A DNA stretch of 64,000 bases from Annulohypoxylon bovei var. microspora (GCA_022836615.1 MU405287.1:1-64000), one strand, 5' to 3'; positions 35,605-47,096 are shown, counted from the first letter of the stretch. Notes: generated by a model from the sequence alone, not told the origin. Numbers and translations are program-made.

Positions 35605-37683
35605 ATGGGGAACTTTGAACCGCTTATGAGCTTCAATTTGCCGGAGCTTCTGGCAGTGGACTTGGAAGCGTCGGAGGAGGTTTTTAAATCGAGACAATTA
35701 ACTGCTGGAGCTCCAGCTCCTGCACTAGCTGACGATGGGAGCCAAAGACGATATTCATTGCAGGATAGTTCGCTAAGAGCGGCCCCTTCGTCCCTATCCT
35801 ACCATTTGGATATGATGTCGAGGGCCAAATCGCTGCAAAATGCCCACGAGAAGGAGGTTCAATTTTTGACAATTCATCACAAGTCGGAACCAAACAACAG
35901 CGATTCCGACACGACGAGCAGTGAATCATCAGGCGCTTTGATGCCACCACCATCAATTGGCACGCGGGACGCATCAATCGCCACAGCAGCCACATCAGTC
36001 ATCTCGGAAAGAATGGAACCGTCGAACCAATTAAAGCTTGTGATACAAGACAAGAAGCAAGCTGGCGAGAGTTGGATGGATTTTGATATTGACGATGCAA
36101 ATTCTCCGGATCGAAGGTACAATAGCATGATCAATCTGCCGCCACCTGCGCATTATCTAGGACGTGATCTGGATGAGTCAAGAAGTATGTCTCTTAGTTC
36201 GAATTTACCTCCACGTCCGAAGTCGACTGCTTTACCTCCAACGACACCTGGCAGCGTAAAGTCTTTAGGTACTCCCGAGCAACCAAAGTATATCAAGAAA
36301 GCTTTGGCAAGTCCCACCTCAATTCCAACCCGTCGTTCTTCTTTATTACACCGAAATTACCCGGTACTTCCCCAGATTAATGTTTCACCGTCTCGACAAA
36401 GTTCACCAAGTCAACCACTACCGCCGACACATCAAGGCGGTGGACCGGTGACTCCAGATCGCAACATGCCATCTTCAACCCCGCCTCGAACGTTCCGTAG
36501 CGAGGTGAAGGTGAATGATGATAACGATGAGGTAGATGGTAGGATGGATTTACCCTCAGACTTAAACTTGGCGATAAATGAGGCCAGGCGGATTTCACGC
36601 GCAGAAAGCACCCATTATCCAGAAATCGCTCCAGCTGGAATTGATGTCGAATCGTGGTTAGAGTCTAGCGTTGACAACTTCCCTTATTATGCTCGGACTG
36701 GAGCTGACGGTGGTCACGCTCCCTTACCACTTCCACCAGAGGTTATCGACACGCTCCGAGTTTCAATAGCGTGCTTCCCGGAAACGATGCTCCAGTGCTC
36801 CAGTCTTTCGATTGAGACCATACGTGGTCATTCTAGGAAGCTTAGGTACAAGGCTGCGAGCCCTGCGAGTTTATATTCCGAATCACCTGTGTCGGCGGAC
36901 GCTTCCGAACCAGCAAAGACATCGAAGTGGAAGTGGTTGCCTTTGAAGAAACTACCGTCCTCTCCCACTCAGACGCCACCCAGTCCACAACGAAGCGGTC
37001 TTGGAGAGAGCCTAGAATCGAGATTCAGCCCGGCATGGCCTAGAAAGCCAGATTGGACGGCGATTCAGAACCTCTTCCCCACTTCGTCCGATTACCTCTG
37101 CGACGCTCTCTATGCCCACATAGTGGCATACAACTACATCACTTCCTTATGTCCTCGGTCGGTGCTTGCCAATCCAATATCGAGGCCTAGTTCTAAGTCC
37201 TCGGCGGTGTCAGATACGAGTCTCGACCTCTCATTCGACCTTCGCATGTCTATGGATATGCGGTCTTCTACTTCCGACGGTACCGCGATCCCGCTAAAGG
37301 CAGCAAGCTTGCTCGGTCTACAGGAAGACCTGAAGGGGCCAATTCCCGGACCTCCTTCGTCACGATGTAACACGCTTCGCAGCAAGAGGTCATTTTTTGT
37401 ACCATCGAAGTCCGCCTCCTTCCACGAGTCTATTAGACCTATAACATCAAACGGGTTTAACGGCCGCCGTCCAACGCCACCTGATCATAGCGAGCAGATA
37501 TTAAGAGATATACGGCTGGGTCTTGCTAGGTGTATCTCGAGGATTGTCGCTACGTTACGGATGTCTAATGGCGGTCCAGCTGCAAATACCGACAGCGGAG
37601 GAAAGCCGAGACGCGAGGAAGACCCCGACTTTATGCGAGCACTATGTGAGATCGTGCGTCTTTCCGAAGATAGATACATGTAA
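35605..37683 (+). CDS. Uncharacterised 692-residue Ser/Pro-rich fungal protein
   Basis: This is a single uninterrupted frame with a good ATG context (CACGATGGGG). Residues about 90-340 are Ser/Pro/Thr/Arg-rich and probably disordered. Ordered-looking segments occur near 350-415 (EVIDTLRVSIACFPETMLQC), near 470-530 (PDWTAIQNLFPTSSDYLCDA, then YAHIVAYNYITSLC) and at the C-terminus (LRDIRLGLARCISRIVATLR, then DFMRALCEIVRLSEDRYM). No signal peptide, membrane helix or catalytic motif is evident. WKWLPLKKLPSSPTQTPPSP contains basic proline-directed sites that could be phosphorylated or bind SH3 domains. I do not recognise the family. The length of the frame, its codon regularity and the alternating conserved-looking and disordered parts make a real gene very likely. 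Confidence 0.8.
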   Translation: MGNFEPLMSFNLPELLAVDLEASEEVFKSRQLTAGAPAPALADDGSQRRYSLQDSSLRAAPSSLSYHLDMMSRAKSLQNAHEKEVQFLTIHHKSEPNNSDSDTTSSESSGALMPPPSIGTRDASIATAATSVISERMEPSNQLKLVIQDKKQAGESWMDFDIDDANSPDRRYNSMINLPPPAHYLGRDLDESRSMSLSSNLPPRPKSTALPPTTPGSVKSLGTPEQPKYIKKALASPTSIPTRRSSLLHRNYPVLPQINVSPSRQSSPSQPLPPTHQGGGPVTPDRNMPSSTPPRTFRSEVKVNDDNDEVDGRMDLPSDLNLAINEARRISRAESTHYPEIAPAGIDVESWLESSVDNFPYYARTGADGGHAPLPLPPEVIDTLRVSIACFPETMLQCSSLSIETIRGHSRKLRYKAASPASLYSESPVSADASEPAKTSKWKWLPLKKLPSSPTQTPPSPQRSGLGESLESRFSPAWPRKPDWTAIQNLFPTSSDYLCDALYAHIVAYNYITSLCPRSVLANPISRPSSKSSAVSDTSLDLSFDLRMSMDMRSSTSDGTAIPLKAASLLGLQEDLKGPIPGPPSSRCNTLRSKRSFFVPSKSASFHESIRPITSNGFNGRRPTPPDHSEQILRDIRLGLARCISRIVATLRMSNGGPAANTDSGGKPRREEDPDFMRALCEIVRLSEDRYM

Positions 37684-39000
37684 TAAGATCATTTCTTCGC
37701 GATGGCGTTCCTACAAGATAAGAAATTGCCGGTCTCGCCTACGCACAATAACTTATGCCAAGGAAATATTTCTTTCACGAGCAAAACCTAATTCCTACAA
37801 ACTAAATAACAGACAGACGGCTTTTAGGCACTGTTAGTTTGCCTATTATTCGGCCGCGCTGATATAACTGGGGATCTACTATCTCCTCAACGAAAAATTC
37901 GTCACTACCTGTTTCTATACAGTTTCTACTACAGTTTTTACGATTGTCTCGAGCACCGATAAGGCTGTCATGATGCGCCGTATGCTTCTACCAGCCTAAT
38001 TTACAGCTATTCTATGCCCACTATAATGCGTTTTCGATTCATCCCCGCTCTTGTCATCTAGTATGAAGATGACTAAGGGAAGAGGGGAGGGTGAAGAAGC
38101 CCCTTTTGACACGTGTTGAGTCGTCCCCTGAGACGGACAAGAGCAGACGAATAATAATCCAGAACGCTGGAATGGCATTACGGAAGGCGTGCATGTAGCA
38201 TGTCATGTTGACGGAAACATGTTTCAGGGGGGATACATTCATAGATTAGATACCTTTTTTCTCCATGTACCGGGCATACGGGGGGCGTACTAGAGGTATG
38301 AAAAATGCGGTTCAGGCAATCGGAGTTGGCTAATGCTGTGGACATTTTTACTACATACATACCCTCAAAACCTGTCTTTCTCATAGGAAGTATCCCTGAT
38401 ATACAGGGAACGTGGAGTCAGGGATGACATACGGGGGTTCAGGAGTTTTCCTCGTGTAACAATCAATCATGATCACATAACATCCATGTCCCGGTTCTAG
38501 TGCTTCGGTTATCTGTTTATTTTATCTCGGTTGGGTCATTATTCATTATGTATCTAACATGAGCATGCATGCCAGGGCAGGGGAACGAAGACGAAATTGA
38601 ATTTTGAAAAACAAAAAAAAAAACAATGAGCCTCTTCATTAATCGTCCGACCTTGATCCCGGCCTAATATCTACGACAATGTCCCGATTAGGCAAGGTAG
38701 CTCTGATCGTGACGGGGCTATAGCAGGGCGTGTTATACATGGCTAGCGCCGTACCGCCACTCTGGACGAAGCCATTTCGGTATCAGAATGTCATGCATCG
38801 CGCCGAATCCAGTTAGCCGGCCCGGCGGGCTAGGAAAATAAAATGACTGCGTCTCGATGGGTACTGCGGGTGCTATAGCACGTCCGGGGGGAGAGATATA
38901 ATACAAGCTTGCCCTGCCCCAATATCGAATCTGTCGTATATGACTAATAGCATGCGATGCTATGTCAGGTGGACCTATGTACGTAGCAGACCTGGGCGTC
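37684..39000. other. Intergenic, no gene seen
   Basis: It contains the 3' side of the 692-residue gene and the downstream part of the small minus-strand ORF. A minus-strand open stretch at 38733-39000 continues out of frame from that ORF. A splice join was not found. Confidence 0.45.
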
Positions 39001-39174
39001 TTAGGTAATACGCGGACCCGTGGAACACCTTTTCTCGGAGAACCAAGAGATCGGCACGAAATAAAACAGCCCAAGAACCACTGAAAAAAACCATATCATC
39101 GGGACATGTTCCGCAACGGCGACATTCTCGTCCTCATACGCAGCACGCTGTTCGGGAATTCGGGACTTCTTCAT
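39001..39174 (-). CDS. Possible small membrane protein, 57 residues
   Basis: An ATG at 39174 in a good context opens a frame beginning MKKSRIPEQRAAYEDENVAV. A hydrophobic segment MIWFFSVVLGLFYFVPISWF follows, then a short basic tail and a TAA at 39001. The layout (soluble N-terminus, one membrane helix, short tail) is credible for a tail-anchored or small integral protein. It could also be the first exon of a longer gene, or chance. No homologue is recognised. Confidence 0.33.
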   Translation of the reverse strand: MKKSRIPEQRAAYEDENVAVAEHVPMIWFFSVVLGLFYFVPISWFSEKRCSTGPRIT

Positions 39175-39588
39175 CGTTGCTGAAACGTGCTGCGGGAACT
39201 ACCGTGCGTGACACTCGTGCGAGCCGTTTCTGTTTCCGTTCTTTAATTGCTGCGTGGTACAGAGAGGCACAGAGACAACCGAGGTCAGGGTACCCTTATC
39301 TAGCAGACTGGTACATAGCACACCTCAAATACCTGAATAGGCATATATCTTCATACATATTATCTACTATTACACCAATTAAAAGTATACCCGGTAAGTA
39401 ACACATCGCTTGCAGAGCATGACATCTCAAACCCGTGCCCCGTGGCACCGTGTCTCCATGTAGGTATAGCTACCGTGCGTGGAACATGCCTTCCGTAATA
39501 CAGATTACATCCCTCTCAGCAATACGCGTCCTGGCGTACAATAGCAGGTACCTAACACCAATAATATCAACAACGCCCAGTCCACTTG
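39175..39588. other. Intergenic, no gene seen
   Basis: This short spacer lies between two minus-strand frames. It should hold the promoter of the small ORF and the 3' end of the multi-pass gene. Confidence 0.45.
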
Positions 39589-40719
39589 TCACTTAAATTC
39601 CATAGAGTCGTCGAAAGGATACCGGTCTCTCAGAACGCCACCGATCTGCCCCTTCTCCGCAAAATCGTCCATGCCCGAAAGGCCGCTCGACTCTCTCGTG
39701 CTCGTAGCTGGCCACGACACACTTCCGCCCTTGCTATCCGTGTCCGTGGGATAAGGCAACGTGCTGTCCGACCTGCGGGGCAAGTGGTCCACCGTCGGCG
39801 TAGCCAGGCGACCGTGCATGCGGAATGTTTTGGCATGGGCGTTGCTGAGACCCAATAAGCCTGCCGTGATGAGCAACAAGGCCATGAAGATGATAGACCC
39901 GACCTGCGTCATATTTCCGCTGAAGGCGGCGACGCAATAGACGATCAGCTTGGCCGCCGCCTCGAGGTAGCCGTCGAGATGCGTTTTAGCGCGCAGCCAC
40001 GATGTCGTGGTGACGGCCTGCAGGTCCTCGGCTATGCCGCGGAGACAAACGGAGCGCCCGTGTCCTAGGTCGACCAAGTATTCCGTTAGCAGCCTGCTGA
40101 CATCGGGGTCCGGAGGTGGGGTCTCGGGCGGCTTCGAGCGGTTCTTGATCACCCAGATGTTGAAGAGGCGAGAGACCATAAGAGCTAGAAGGGACGCTAC
40201 GCCCCACCATTCTTGAAGCAGGATCATGAATATGAAGGCGGCTATGGTCAGCACGGGGCTTGCGAGATACAAAATATGCGATAACCGTCCCAGATCGGCG
40301 CCCTGGTCCCTCCAGATAGTGGCTCGCTGGCCGCGGCCTTGTCGCCGACCCCCGAAGTAATAGTTCCGCTCGGGCATCATGCCGACATCTACCGTGACCT
40401 TCTGCCCGGCAAGTCCAACGCGCTCGAGATACTGCTGCGTGGCAGTATTAGTAATGTTGTACGTGGAGGTGCGGCCCTCGTATAGTTCAATAGCGCTATA
40501 TGACTCGGCGTTGCCGTTGAGGGCATCGGCGGCCTGCTGGTAGTGCAGGCCGGGAGCTAGGAGTAGCGCGTCGAGCCATGATGAGCCCCCTACGATCTTA
40601 GTGCGGTTCGCGATGGTGCCAAGATCCGCAAGCGCGAGGAGACCTGAGGCAGAGAGCTCGAAATGCGGGATAGGATATTGAGACCAGTTGGGAAACGAGG
40701 CTCCACGCTTCAGTATGGT
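39589..40719 (-). CDS. Multi-pass membrane protein of unknown function, 5' end unresolved
   Basis: The frame is open from a likely acceptor (CTCTAG, exon base 40719) to the stop at 39589, about 376 residues. The first third looks extracytosolic (FELSASGLLALADLG, then SSWLDALLLAPGLHYQQAAD). It is followed by ILYLASPVLTIAAFIFMILL, WWGVASLLALMVSRLFNIWV and two further helices near LIVYCVAAFSG and IIFMALLLITAGLLGLS, then a polar tail of about 60 residues. The pattern resembles an uncharacterised fungal membrane family, from memory only. Immediately upstream and in frame, an ATG near 40789 (MEVRQDLPQTGTHLNRLIDD) is separated from this exon by a TAG. So either an intron ends at 40720 with an exon further up (candidate 41030-40840), or the copy carries a stop. 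Confidence 0.65.
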   Translation of the reverse strand, partial: TILKRGASFPNWSQYPIPHFELSASGLLALADLGTIANRTKIVGGSSWLDALLLAPGLHYQQAADALNGNAESYSAIELYEGRTSTYNITNTATQQYLERVGLAGQKVTVDVGMMPERNYYFGGRRQGRGQRATIWRDQGADLGRLSHILYLASPVLTIAAFIFMILLQEWWGVASLLALMVSRLFNIWVIKNRSKPPETPPPDPDVSRLLTEYLVDLGHGRSVCLRGIAEDLQAVTTTSWLRAKTHLDGYLEAAAKLIVYCVAAFSGNMTQVGSIIFMALLLITAGLLGLSNAHAKTFRMHGRLATPTVDHLPRRSDSTLPYPTDTDSKGGSVSWPATSTRESSGLSGMDDFAEKGQIGGVLRDRYPFDDSMEFK

Positions 40720-41881
40720 CTAGAGAAGATCGTCAATGAGTCTGTTCAAGTGAGTTCCTGTTTGAGGTAAGTCTTGGCGCACCTCCATCTCTCCCAGTCT
40801 CCTAAGCCACCTGAGATGGCAAACGCCCTTCCTATAAGGAAGCCCCTAAACCGAATTCAACTACGGTTAGATTTAGGGAGATATAATTCGATCCCATGAA
40901 GAAGTGAGTAGATATTCGAGTCTTGAGAACGGCACTGCCTAGGTGGTGTAAGGTGAAGAGTACTGAGAACCCAAACCCAAAGACCCAGGAGACAAGCTCG
41001 AGCCTAGGATTAAATAGGACGGCATCGTCAGCAGCCACCAGCAGCTACCAGCAGCCTTTTCCCGTTATGTGAATCATAGCTGTCCGAAAGGGTTGCAATA
41101 CAGCGCAAGGCTTTGGCTACCCCTCGCTGATCACTAGGCTAGGCTGTCGCCGAAGCAACCATAAGCAGGCCGGCATGTGAAGGATCTGTGATAGATTGGC
41201 CAATGGCGTCGCAGATGTAAGATCACGAGAGCCAACCATCGTACCGGAGGAAGATGATTCCACCCCCTCCCGAGACAAGATATAGCTGCTATTACAGCTA
41301 TCACAGCCTTTCCGAAGCATTTTATGATGATAAGAATGACATATAAGTTCTTGGCAGCTTGCTTTTCTTGGAGGGAAAGGCGTCTAATTCGTTTATCTCG
41401 TGAAACATGTTGGGAAGTTCTTTATGCAATCCGAGTGGACGACGCTAGGATTTTAGTTGCTTTTTAGCTGCATGCTCAATTGCGACAGCTGACCTGTAGC
41501 TGCCCAGGCTGCCTGTAGCTCCTACCGAAATTCACCACCTAATTTTTAAGGTTCGACCACCTGCAAACTCACAGTTCTGCTGGTACCTAGTAGGTATTTT
41601 AAGGTTGGTCCAATTGAAACCTCGGGACCCTTCATGTTAGATAAAGTTATGCACTACCGGAGCGAGACGGACCGCGTAAGACACGCCTTACGTTATCGAT
41701 AAAAGCTCCAAATCCGATAAGAGCGTAAATCCCCGTCACCTGGCATCTCTTTACCTGCAACTTTGATAGCTTAACTAGTAACTTGGACTCTCTTCTTCTT
41801 ATCATCAACAACTACTTGGCATCGCTTCGAGCCTGCATATCTGCTATATGAATAGACATTATTTAACATGACTTGATCACG
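40720..41881. promoter_or_regulatory. Divergent spacer upstream of ATG29
   Basis: This stretch is shared by the 5' region of the multi-pass gene (-) and ATG29 (+). It probably contains the missing 5' exon or exons of the former near 40840-41030. A short imperfect CAGCAGCCACCAG repeat lies at 41029-41056. Pyrimidine-rich sequence near 41790-41810 fits the ATG29 promoter. Confidence 0.4.
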
Positions 41882-43405
41882 ATGGCGCCTCCACAACAAG
41901 AGCCGGCCTACACGGTCTTTGTTCGACTTCCATTTCCTAGGGGTGATTTCGTTGACCCGCCGCCTGTACGTAATTCAATTACATCTATTCTTAGTCTGTC
42001 TTGCTGCCAAGTTTCAAGAGCTAACTATCGTGATAAAAGGCGAATTGGGACTCGACTAAAGATGAGGAGCTTTGGAGCATCATCTCTCGCCTCTCCAAGA
42101 CAGAAATAGACTGTAAGTTATATTGTCGCATTCTCTCCGCACACCTGCAATAGTCAACTAATACATACCAGGGAATGAAATGTAGGTGCTGATTCGCATT
42201 CCCCTAATATCGAATCTTAACCAACCCATTTCCATAGCGCGAACGACTTCGGGGTCACCGCAGACTTCCTATTCCAGCAGATCGCATGGCTTACTGAGCG
42301 ACATACTTCTCAAATCCGAGCGCAGATGCGCAAGGCTGCCGCTCTTGCCAAGGGCTCGTCGGCGCCGTCGCCTCAGCCAGGCCCCGAGGGTCCTTTCTTG
42401 GCAGAACCCATGCGACGGGCCGGATCCAGCGACAGAGCAGGGCGAGCGCCGTCCGCATTGTCGATTCGGAAGGACTCTCCGCTGCCGAGAAACGATGGAA
42501 GTATACCCGGCACGCCGATGAGAAGCACCCCACGGCCCACCGCAACGCGCACGTCCTCGGCGAACACGACCGTCTATACGACTCGCAACTTAGGAGGCAG
42601 CGGTAAGCCTCAAATAACATCTCGAGGTAACGACACACAAAAACAACGTCTATCATCGCTTCCGATCACCGCCTCTGCCGACGACGACGATGATGACGAC
42701 CGAGAACCCGAGCCGCCGTCCCCGGGCCCAGCCGAGTCAAGCGAGTCGGAAGCCTCGTCCTCCTCCTCAAGCCCTGCGCAATCCCGAATCATCCGCCGGC
42801 CCCCGCGCTTCCAGAGCACCAACGACGCCACGTCCTCGGCCGACGAGGACGCCGAGCCCGCCTTCCTGCCCTACAACCCGCAGTCGTCGGGCGGGGGCTC
42901 GAGCGGGCACGACCTCAGCGCCACGCTGCGCGGCAACCTCCCCCGCGACTACGCCAAGCGCTACTCGAAACGGCCCTCGAGCAGGTCGGGCCGCATCCAC
43001 CAGTCCCAGACCTCCGACTCGTCGGCGAGCTCCGCCACGCGGCCCTCGGACCAGGACAGGGCCGGCGGCGGCGGCCCGCTCTCGCCCAGGAGGACCATGG
43101 AGCTTGCCGGACGGAGCCCCAGCGGCAAGGGCAAGGCGTACTCGCGCGACAGCGACGGCACGCCTAGTATGGGGAGTAGCTATAGCGATCTTGACGGTAT
43201 GCTGCCCTATTTGTCTATATCTCTCATCTTGTTTTGTCCTCGGGAGGTAGAAAGTTGCTAACGGGATGCAGACACGTCCGTAACGCAATCCGCTCTGGAA
43301 GAGGCGCTGGCGAGCAACATGCCGGACGGCACGATAGCGAGTCTCAGAGGGACTTTCAGTGCCGCGTGGAGGAGCAGATTACTTCCGGGGAAGTCTAACC
43401 CGTGA
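41882..43405 (+). CDS. ATG29: Atg29, autophagy scaffold subunit
   Basis: Five exons sum to 1260 nt, 419 residues: 41882-41965, 42040-42112, 42172-42181, 42238-43196 and 43272-43405. The N-terminal 85 residues are the Atg29 domain: YTVFVRLPFPRGDFVDPPP, then WDSTKDEELWSIISR, IDWNEIANDFGVTADFLFQQ and AWLTERHTSQIRAQMRK. Atg29 partners Atg17 and Atg31 at the pre-autophagosomal site to recruit the Atg1 kinase machinery. The rest is long, disordered and very rich in Ser, Pro, Arg and acidic runs (DDDDDDREPE), with GC-rich codons. A conserved-looking end reads ALEEALASNMPDGTIASLRG. Exon 3 is only 10 nt (T-GG AAT GAA AT-C, encoding WNEI across both joins), and each flanking intron has good GT-AG and branch signals. 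An alternative start codon upstream would be non-ATG. Confidence 0.88.
42172..42181 (+). other. 10-nt microexon of ATG29
   Basis: The bases GGAATGAAAT lie between an ACCAG acceptor (branch ACTAAT about 15-20 nt upstream) and a GTAGGT donor. Including them restores the conserved IDWNE motif and the reading frame. Skipping them shifts the frame. Confidence 0.8.
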
Positions 43406-46400
43406 GCTCTAGGGGTTGGTCTGGTGTCTTGATAAGTCACATTGCACTTTCTTTTCGGCTGCTGTTTTGTTGGAGACCTATTACCTACTTGATTTCCTTG
43501 GGCGGTCGGTCACGAACTTGTGTGAGGACCTTACGGATTGGCTCGTGGCGTCTACGGTGTTTGGGGAGCTGGAGCTGGAGCTATTTGGCTACGTACCTAG
43601 GTATCTAGGCTGACAGACAGGCAGGCATGCGAGATGGTAAGTACTTTGTTTGCACGGTAAAACTGCTGTATTTCGGTAGGCTATATATATTTGCGACACG
43701 TATCGGGTATCCATTGTAAGGCATGCTGTTTCCTCCGCATGTAACTGTGTCAAAGAACTATGCCATAATTTGCTGATTCTGCAGCGTCGAATATCCTCTG
43801 TTTTACCGGACTCGGTTTCCCACGCCTCCCCAAAACTGGGGGTCCCATCGAGAATGGTACGAGTATGAGGGTAGACTGGGCAGTATGTCCTCCCTCGTTC
43901 TTAGTAGCTGTTTCGAGAAATGTCGTAGACTGTATATCTCCCCACGGGCTTACAGACTTGGCAGCCTTGCTCTCGTGTTCTCGTGTCCCAGGAAGTTCAG
44001 TGGCGCGCGTTCTGCGCCGCACTCGCAGGACCGGCTTCCCTCTAAACTGTCTGTCTTTTCGTGGTGAGAGACAAAGCCTTGGTCAGCCGGTCCTGTTCGG
44101 AGGGGTTGGTGGAAGATGGGACGCGTCTCTTGTCGTGAAGAATACCTTTGATGAAGGTTCTAGAAAGTCCGCTTATGGACGTGAGAAAAGTTGTAAGGGA
44201 AAGGGAGGGTTTGTTAGGGTGTGGTGTTATATATATGTAGCAAGAATAGGCGTTCGGTTTATGGTATCACCGCAATCCAGTTCTTTCATGTGTAAGGCTG
44301 TGGTGTGCTGCTCCGGCCTAAGAGTTGGGTTGCTGTTATGACGGCACATTCGCGAGATAGGGCGACGCCGTGCTTGTAGACGGCATCCGCGGTTAATTTT
44401 GAAGCACGGGCTGCCACTGTATAGAAGAAATAAGTTAGCACGTTAATTTTTCGCCGTGTTGGTGCTTGGGGAGATCAGATGCAAACATACAGCCGTCCCG
44501 ATCACTGTTAAATACGGGAATACGAAGCAAGTCCAAGATATCATTAGCGTGAGGGCCGACATGAGCCTGTCAGCCACGCCGCAGAGTTGGAATAAAGGTG
44601 CTGCTCCAACATCTGGTGGCTTGATATTTTCCAGCTTGGTTTACTAATGCCATTTTGTTAGTAATGGTTCAATAAGATGCTTAGGTACTGAAGACCAGTC
44701 ATGTAGAGGCATGTGTACTAACCTTCCAAGAGTGTCGTGGGAGAGTTGTCTCCAGTTACGACTTGGTTCCTGTTTGAAAGAAATGTACTTGCGGGAAGAA
44801 CGTCGAGGGAGAGGTAGTGTCTCTCGAACATTGATTGCCGCGCGATAATTGTTGCATGGCAGAGAGTAGGCTCAGACTCTATCTTGTACCTTTTTTATTT
44901 ATTTCCACACCGTTGTCTCGTTTTGGACAAGGCGGAATATTGTGACCTAGTCCTGCTTATAATGCCTGGCAAACCGCTCTCTGGTATCGCCGGTTGGTTG
45001 GATTGTGTTTGTCGCAGGAGACGTGTGGAGGAAGGTCTTGGGTTTGCATCGTCACGGGCTTCGTTCTTATAATGAATCCGGCGCAGACGACATTATTATG
45101 GGTAGGTAGGTATGGGTGAAGGTAACACATGCTAATGGTATGCTGTCTTGGAGGGGAAAGAAAAAAGAAAAGAAAAAGAAAGTCGTCAATGATTTTCATG
45201 ATTCATTATATATACATTCGCATTCAAACAAAAGGATGATAATGTGCATTTATGTAGGTACGCTCCTAACAGTACGCGCTATGGCCTACCTACTTTAATA
45301 GGTTATACCGGGCGGTGTACTAGTTAAGATCTTCTCGACTCTAAGCTCTTGTCACTTGGAGGTTTCCTAGGACCACATTGTTAGCAACGATTTAACGTGA
45401 CTCAGGTTAATAGGGGTATATAGGTACCTCGATATGCGGGAGCTAATCCCTAATCATCTGTCGATTAAAATGACTAGTCTTTCTCTGCCCATACCTACAC
45501 TTCTTCTTAATGCGCCTTAAATCGGGAGTATGTTCGAGCATTCTACTTGCATCGATCTCTACCTACACAGCGAGAGCGCAGTTATGGTTTTAGATTAAAG
45601 TCTCCCGTAGGAGTTTACATAATTGCTCTCCAGCTTTGCTCAGTTGATATGGCTTCTTTATATTTGTACGTATTAAATAATTTTACTATAAGAAGCCTGT
45701 CGTTATATCAAGCATACTCTAGTGTGATTTAGTTACCTACCCCTTATCAATCAGACAGCGTGTTCCACTTAGTCTAGCAAACAGGGGATACCCCTGAATA
45801 TAAAGGAGACCTCGGACTGCCAATTCCTTCGATATTAGTCACACACCTCTTTCCAGTATGGTCGCGTGTGATTACTATAATGATAATGTATTTTGCTTGT
45901 TTACATCTGGTTTCTAGTTATTGATCGCGTTATATCCTCCGGGTATCTGGTCACATAGCAAGCATATTAGAGATTATTAGAGTATTATCAGCAAGCAATG
46001 TGTTGCGATGATGCATGAAAAGACTAGGAACAATTGCCTGTTGGTCATGTTCAGCATGAAATGTGTGGTGGTGGCATTGATTCCTCCTCTTGGAATACCT
46101 AGTAAACTAGCAAGTTTTAAATAACTGATCATTCACGACTCAAATCATAACCCACGATGTGGGATGAGGTGACGTTGTGATCGCATCGGTTTCATTAACT
46201 CGTAAACACAGCAAGAAAAATCCCCCCCAAATCAGCTCATGTTCCTCCGTGAAAGATGCGTCGAGTTCATTCCATCTCAGCCCCTCGGAACAAGAGACGA
46301 ATAGGAAAACTCTCGATTCATTTCCGTATGAAACGCAGTTGCGGAAAATAATAATGCTTAGATGCCCAATTTCCGTAATCGGGCTGATTAAGACGGATGA

Positions 46401-46514
46401 CCTGTTTGTTCTAGCATATCCTCTCGATATGCCTCTCAGATTATCAACAGAGTCATCATTCTAGTACCGTAGTATTAGAGAAACGGCGATGGGGAGTCTA
46501 TGCGTGACATATGC
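43406..46514. other. Intergenic, about 3.1 kb
   Basis: No recognisable gene. Open frames here (for example 43865-44341) lack motifs and do not join into splice models. A palindromic ACCTAGGTA motif lies at about 43595. Confidence 0.5.
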
Positions 46515-47096
46515 TTAGAAACGATTTGCTATCTCGTGTTCTTCGACTAGAGATGAGGATTAGGTAATTAGCAAGTGAAAATGGGAAAGAGGATATATGT
46601 TGGGATGGTAGACATAGAAAATCATATGTAACTTACCATGATCACGATCACCACCACGGCGAACAGTACCCCAATAGCTCCACTTGTTAGCTGAGCAATC
46701 CGGGGAGATAGGTGTAGGCTGATCAATGGATGATTTGTCATCGTTCTTGATGGTGCTTGCGTGGTCATCCTTAGGAGGGGGGGTGGGCTCCTTTGCTTCA
46801 CGACGCGCACGAGCGACGGCGGGAGGTGAGGGAAGTTCCTCGTAAGGACCAGCTTCAGGTACAGAAGATGCAGCGTCGGTGATCTTAGCATCTCGATTCT
46901 TACGGGACCGCCAGATGAAGAGACCAACTACGGTGATTATGACCAAGACGACAACTCCAACGATGACTCCGATCTCCAGGCCAGTAGGCGAGAAGTGCTT
47001 GTCGCCATTACCCAGAACAGCGGGGCTAGCACCGCCATCGAGAGGGGCGCCAGCATCGTAATGGTCGTCAGGGTTGTTGTCAGGAAGAGGCGCCAT
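46515..47096 (-). CDS. Small single-pass membrane protein
   Basis: Exons 47096-46637 and 46546-46515 (donor GTAAGT, acceptor CTCTAG) give 492 nt, 163 residues. The first 40 residues are acidic and Gly/Pro-rich without a signal peptide. A strong membrane helix follows at about 40-62 (EIGVIVGVVVLVIITVVGLF), then the basic stop-transfer WRSRKNRD. The remaining 100 residues are Pro/Asp/Lys-rich and probably disordered, ending HEIANRF. The layout is that of a type III or sensor-like surface protein, with a short outer part and a cytosolic tail. Function is unknown. Upstream ATG options exist (near 47165), but the ATG at 47096 best fits the proposed model. Confidence 0.6.

Noticed and set aside
42690..43288. 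Long Arg/Pro/Ala-rich frames overlapping ATG29 on both strands
   Set aside because: Shadows created by the GC-rich, Ser/Arg-rich coding sequence of ATG29 exon 4.
43865..44341. Plus-strand open frame of 158 codons after ATG29
   Set aside because: Cys/Arg/Ser composition typical of noncoding frames; no conserved pattern.
46622..46927. Hydrophobic segment in the second frame of the small membrane gene
   Set aside because: Overlaps the main frame, and the spliced main-frame model (163 residues) keeps frame and stop; treated as coincidental.
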